Shown: positions 58,641 through 64,000 of the stretch, piece by piece
Layout: each line of letters starts with the position of its first letter
Position numbering within the stretch: the first letter of the stretch is position 1
The notes under the pieces: generated by a model
Told to the model about the DNA's origin: nothing
What the model saw: only the letters and a program-made list of their open reading frames with translations
Databases searched by the model: none
Made by a program: the position numbers and the translations under genes
From: Typha latifolia
Taxonomy: Eukaryota; Streptophyta; Magnoliopsida; Poales; Typhaceae
Reading direction: 5' to 3'
NCBI GenBank assembly: GCA_019914945.1
Contig: CM034113.1
Span: forward strand, 372,001 to 436,000
DNA: 64,000 bases

Positions 58641-61291
58641 ACTACACTCTTAAATATATAATTAAAGGTTAGAGTCTTCTGCCCAACTACTTAGTCTTGC
58701 AGTATTAAGGTGAAACATAAGTACAAAATATTTTAACCAAAAAGCTGGTAACTTTAACCAGTGGATTAGCTAGTACTTAATAAAAGAATTAACTCCCAAA
58801 TCTACTTAATTAAGAAGGACATGCATGGATGAAAGTATTTGTCCCTTTTGTGAGGAGATGATCAAAGGTAAAAGAATATTCTTAGCAAATTGCATACTAA
58901 ATTACCCTAAAAGAGGTTCTCATCTGTCTGCCATTGTCCCAAATTAAATGAGATGTAATTACTAATTAATACTAATGATCCCCATGACCCATGCATCCAC
59001 TAATTGGGTTTGTGGAATTAAATGTTTCTCTATCTAAGGATGAGGCCTATCTCAAGGTTTTAATTAGCTTGTATGTCCTTATCCTCCAAAGATTAGGGTT
59101 ATCTTTTATAGCCTGATGCACCTTATCATGCATGGTCATCTGATCATCACCTCTCATCATCAAAGGCTAATGCAAGAGAGATAAGATTAAAATTTGATCA
59201 ACTTGGGAATGAATGATCCAGACACTAGTCTCTTAATTTTTAAGACAAGGCCAAGTATAATGCATGGGGCAATCACACCATAGATATTGAAAAAAAATGC
59301 TAAAAAGCTTATCTTAAGTGCACTTAGGATTCTATGGTCTGGAAAGTGCTTACATCCACATAAAAGAGATAGTTGTTAAGTTTCACTACTTTTTCTTTCT
59401 TTTTCTCTCTCTCTCTCTCTCGCGCGCGCGGAGAAGAGATACTTCTCTCGATTTAGGGTTACAACAAATATATATAGTCATAACATCTAACTCCGACAAA
59501 TTCTGAACCTTAAACCCTAGATCTAATTTTCGATTTCGTAGAAGATTTAAGTAGTTTTATTCTTCGAGTCATTCTCAAATTTTTGATTCGTATTGCTGGT
59601 TCTTCTCCTTGTCTTATTTTTGTAATGCGAATGTGGTAGTAATATATATATATATTATTTTATTTTTTGGTGCACAGTTTTCGAGGAACAAACACTAGTT
59701 TCAGTTCTCCTTTTTACCTCCACCAATTAACCTGAGCACATGATGCTTGGTACTTGGATTAGGGCTCAACTAATTAAGTAATTAACACTTAACACAAAAA
59801 GCTTCCATGCACCGACCTTGAGAGTACTATTGTTAATTCTGAGTAATTAGTGGTGATCAAAGTCAGATATTGTTCCTCTTAATTAAATACCCAAAGACAA
59901 TCTTACTTGTAATCTTTTCCTAAAACTTTTGCCTCTCTTGTGTGGATTCTCTTTCCTTTTGTTGCAGCAAGAAAAGAAGGAAGGAAAAATTAAAGAACAA
60001 AACAAAATTGAGTAGTTTATTTTTAACTCCTCTACATTCTTAACTAATTTGATAGTTGGTACTTGTTGCCATTTTTATCAATTCTTTAATCATAGATTAA
60101 GGGTGGTAATTTTTTGAATTCGAAGATTTTAAATGAGTTTAATTTAACATAATCGGATTCAAATTATAAGTCATTTATTACCTGAATAACCTAATGATCT
60201 AATTATAATTTAAATAACTTGTTTATTACATGAATAATTTGTTTATTAAACGGTCGTGTTTGTCCACAAATTCCAAATTCTTCGACACCCTAGTTAAAAC
60301 TAGCCCTAATTAAACGCCAATCTCGCAAGAGATACATATTCATGAGATCTATCAAATTGGTCACACTAAATAGCTTAACATTTTTTTTATGATCTTTAAA
60401 CGGTCGAGTTTGATACTAATTGTTGTAAGGGGGAACTAATATGCTAGTGAGGAAAATCTTGATCACATATATAATCTCCTAATTATCTCCACTTCAAATA
60501 GCTGAGAATTATGTATAGGCCCATCTTAGAAATCACTCCTTTTTAATCTCACAACTATCCACTATTATTAATGTTCTCCTGATAGGATTTTTGAGCCATG
60601 AAAACTTTGATTAAAAGATTAATTATTGGACTAGGCAACATTAGCCCATGGGCTTTATTTAACCTTTCAAGCCCATTAACTATGCAAATAGTTCAATTTT
60701 GATCTTGTTTGAAGATCATACCTATTAGAACATATTAATTTTCAGATGAAAAGAAAACATGAGCAAAAATTAATGATTGGAATTAGGCACTAATCATCAG
60801 CAAAGCAACAATAATTCATTTAAAATAACAAGTAAATCCTTGCTAGATTGATTTCTTTTTCTTTATTGCCTTCAGAAATAATCCAAGGTGCTATTTGTGA
60901 TGCAAAAGAAGATGTGGATATCTTGTTAACTACACCATAAATCAATCAAAAAAAAAAATTAGGGGAAAAGGTTAATGAAGGGAAAAATGCACCCTAGCTT
61001 AGGATGACCATCACCATCAATTGAATTCAAAGTGTGTGTTTCTTCTAAGGAAAAAATTTAAGGATTCTTCCAACATTGCTCATGATATGAACCACAGAAG
61101 CAAGAATCCAAACTTTTTTGAAGCCCACCTTGAGATGGGCAAGTTGGAGTTTGACTCATTCTTGTGCTTAGACTTGGATGCTTCTCAAAGGGAGGCCAAG
61201 AAAGAAAGAAAGCAAGCAAAGAGAGAGAGAAGAGAACAAGATTACTCTCAAGTCCACTTCACAATTCCAGGCCAACCATTAAGGAAGAATG

Positions 61292-61293
<2 letters not shown>

Positions 61294-61333
<40 letters not shown>
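61294..61333. repeat. (TA)n microsatellite
   Basis: About 20 TA units. It extends an otherwise short open frame artificially. Confidence 0.9.
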
Positions 61334-61338
<5 letters not shown>

Positions 61339-64000
61339 AACCTCTTCTTTTCCATAATGACAAAAGTAGCCTTCCAAGAGGAATTAGAATTTTGGGTGTA
61401 GGAGAGAATTGGGCAGAGAGTAATATATTTGTTACTTTAGTTCAAATCAACTGGTTGCAACTGTTTTGTCTCTTGATTGGTTGGTATTCCAGTGATTGAA
61501 ACATTCTATTCTCTACTGCAAAATTTAGTGTCAATATTTTCTTTTCTTTTATTGTAGAGTACTATATTCCCATTACAACTGTTGCTTAGCTTCTTCAACT
61601 ACATCAAGATTGCTTGATTGATTCAACCATAGACTTAAGCCAACCAAAACAAGATGGTTGTCAGTTTCCAAGATGTGCCCATGCCCAAAAGCTGGCACAT
61701 TTGAATAGTCTTGTTAGATGTATTCATAGCTCTCACCATATGTGAAGTCAAAGTTTCAAAGTCAAGGCCATTTGTTTGATTGAACACAGTAATAGCATAT
61801 GATGGTAAGTGAACGATTCAAAAGCTCATTTGAGTCATTTGGGAAATCATGTGTATTTCCAATAAGTTATTGCAAAATATTTGGAGAGAAAAAAAATGAA
61901 AAGGAATAAAAGGTTGCCACTTATTGATGGTCAGACTTGCTTCGATTCAACAAAATGAGGGTAATATTGTATACATCTTTTCTTCTTAGATAGTAATATT
62001 AGATATTAGTAAATGATAAGTAAAGCTTGTCTATTCTTTGTTTCCCAGCATAAAAGAATCTTATCGAAGAATTTTTTGCCTCTTATATGGGAAATTACAT
62101 CCAAACAATATAGAAATAAGGAAAACTGCATGACTTTTTTATCACAGCTGAAACGTAACTTAATATTCCAACCAAAATCAAAGGGGTCAATTTTCCATTC
62201 TCAAGAGAGTTATCCCTATTACCTCACACCGACCCTAGCAAAGTTCTCCATTAGAATTAGGTCTTTTTTTTGCCCTCCTAGAGGGTTTCTCCCCTACCGT
62301 TAATAGGCTTTCCTCTCTCACTTTTTCTAACCCATGAGGCTTCGCATTTTCATTCTTCTCTGATCTAATCTCTCTTTTCTCCCTCGCGTTTTCCTCCTCT
62401 CTCTTCTTAGTTGTGAGCTCTTACATTTCTTTCTCCCTCCCCACCTCGTTGTCAGTGCCATCGACTCGATCTTTATCTCGTAGCAACTAACATCATTACT
62501 ATCGTCCTAACTAGCTCTCTCCTCCTTCATCCCGCATCACTAGTGGCCAGCTCCATAGTGTGGTGGCTTCCGAGGTGAAGTCTCAACTCCACCTACTATT
62601 CGCCTCCCTATGACTTGGGTTGGGTTGGTCCCGATTGCTCGAGACTTCCTCCAACACTATGGACTTGCTTGAGCCTAACCTCTTGTCCATTGTCTCTTCC
62701 TCAACCATCCACTCCATCATCCTCTCTTCTTCCACACTAACTTTGTTAGCTCTACCATGTTAACTGCACCTTTCATATCATACTCGTCACCCTCATTATA
62801 CCTACTACTCCTTCCTCACCACTCTCGCAGCATCAACCTCTCTCAGATCTAGTAGTAAGACGCGCGTTGGAGATAGTTGCTACAATTAGCCGGTGAATTT
62901 TGCTCAAGTGTTTTAGGTGTTATTTCATTTAGATCTTATACACGGTCTGGACTTAATACTTATTTCTTCTTGTTAGGACTGTTTCAATATATCTTCTAGC
63001 TTTTTCTATGTATCAAGCTTATAAATATAATTGAAATGAATGGAATTACAAAGCCTACGAGCTATTCATAAAATAAAATAAACTAAAAGCAAATGGTAAT
63101 AAAGAACGTGGATAACACTAAACGCGAATTACCTTATATTTTAACAACTAATAAGTGGCAATCAATTGTTAATTAAACTATAAAATATTCTATACATACA
63201 TAAGTAAAGCATGATTAATAGGTGGGTTTCATAGGAAACCCTCAATATTAGTGGAATTTTCCCATGTGTACTATGCTCCAAATATCTTATAAACAATAAA
63301 CCAAAACATAAAAGGTAGGATGATGACTCTTTTGCTCATGAACAAAAAATATATAGATATAAATATATATATATATATATATATATGTTTAAATGTTTGG
63401 ATTATGAGTTTAAAATTGGCAAAACAATTCTTGTCATAAAACCCTAACTATAAATTCATTAAGCCCAAAATGCTAATCTAGATTAATGTTCCCAAATCTG
63501 TAATTAGGTATGGTCCACCCATGTGGTACTTACTCATTGCTTCCCCTCACAAGGCAAGAGTAGGAAATAGGAAGCTAAAAAGAACATTCCACCACTCAAT
63601 CCTCTTAGTGCTTCTAACCCTTTAAATTAAATTTTAATCTAAAGAAACACTAATCAAGGCACAAATAATTGCAACCTCTCTCCTCTCTCCTCTCTCTCCA
63701 TTAGCCTAAAGAGCCCAAGAGTTGGAAATGGTGTTGCTTTTCTTCTTCATTTATTTTGTAATAGTAGTGGATAGAAATGAGGAAAAGCCAAAGAAAGGAA
63801 GCAAATAAATGGAAGAAAACAAAACCCTACATAAAGCACAATAATTGCACCTTTTTGGAGCCTCTCTTTTTACTCCAACAAGGTACAAACCGTCTTCAAC
63901 TCCCACACGCAAACCACTTTGACCAATAAAAATAATTAAATCAAAACATAAATATATATATATATATATATATACATAAGTTGAGGATGAGAATACTTAA

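Larger units (their letters stand above)
57928..64000. other. Gene-poor intergenic tail
   Basis: No gene supported in about 6 kb. Contents: a partial MITE at 58491-58640; a second telo-box-bearing, leader-like patch at 59398-59530 (CT then CG dinucleotides, ATTTAGGGTT, TTAAACCCTAGATC); a possible hAT-like remnant at 60098-60294; (TA)n at 61294-61333; a pyrimidine-rich block at 62318-62850; and (AT)n runs at 63360-63388 and 63953-63974. The longest open frame (61021-61401) is Lys/Glu/Arg-rich, ends in a microsatellite and resembles nothing I know. Confidence 0.55.

Noticed and set aside
60098..60294. hAT-like ends (TAAGGGTGGTAA and GACACCCTAG)
   Set aside because: The inverted ends match only over a few bases and no 8-bp target duplication was found.
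61021..61499. Overlapping open frames of 126 and 111 residues
   Set aside because: Both are prolonged by a (TA)n tract, are rich in Lys/Glu/Arg, lack splice or family support and resemble no known protein.

Overview
The window is nuclear DNA from a flowering plant. Genes are split by short exons and GT-AG introns, AT-rich intergenic DNA is full of small inverted-repeat elements, and plant-only families are present: a clade III SWEET, a plant CDK-like kinase, a NO VEIN-like GHKL ATPase and BRO1-like proteins of the At1g17940 type. The CCCH/RRM and SWEET proteins resemble the monocot (rice) versions as I remember them, so a monocot, probably not a grass, is my best guess. No database could be searched. 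There are no bacterial operons, CRISPR arrays, rRNA or recognisable tRNA genes.

Left third (1-28400), four plus-strand genes: a BRO1-like protein (2611-7077), a conserved plant protein of unknown function with a GC-AG intron (8454-12180), a CDK-like Ser/Thr kinase (17714-20898) and a CCCH zinc-finger/RRM protein of the C3H27/C3H41 (RBM26/27-like) type (22420-26397). The 5.5 kb gap before the kinase holds tandem duplications and three fold-back elements.

Middle (28400-52700): an apparently intact NO VEIN-like gene (31684-38987, +), then the E2 subunit of 2-oxoglutarate dehydrogenase (40207-43919, -), a small Met-Gly-Cys protein of unknown function (45580-47573, -), and a second NO VEIN-like copy (48051-52612, +) that is a pseudogene. 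The pseudogene keeps its first two exons intact but has lost about 500 codons of the third and carries many stops and frameshifts. The intact copy has a hAT-type MITE (575 bp, 8-bp target duplication) and other repeats upstream. A roughly 100-bp sequence occurs on both sides of it in the same orientation.

Right third (52700-64000): a clade III SWEET sugar transporter (55191-56761, -), whose 5' leader holds a (TA)18 palindrome, followed by about 7 kb with no gene I can support. That stretch contains a Mutator-type MITE with a 9-bp target duplication sitting just downstream of an orphan promoter-like segment.

The genes do not form one pathway. The local themes are: (a) NO VEIN-like duplication and decay around housekeeping genes; (b) three unrelated genes encoding Met-Gly-Cys N-termini, the pattern for lipid anchoring; (c) compound (CT)n(CA)n microsatellites starting a few bases inside a 5' splice site in two unrelated genes; (d) several families of short inverted-repeat elements. 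Exon boundaries were worked out by hand from splice consensus and reading-frame continuity; every gene model closes in frame. Untranslated regions and transcription starts are estimates.
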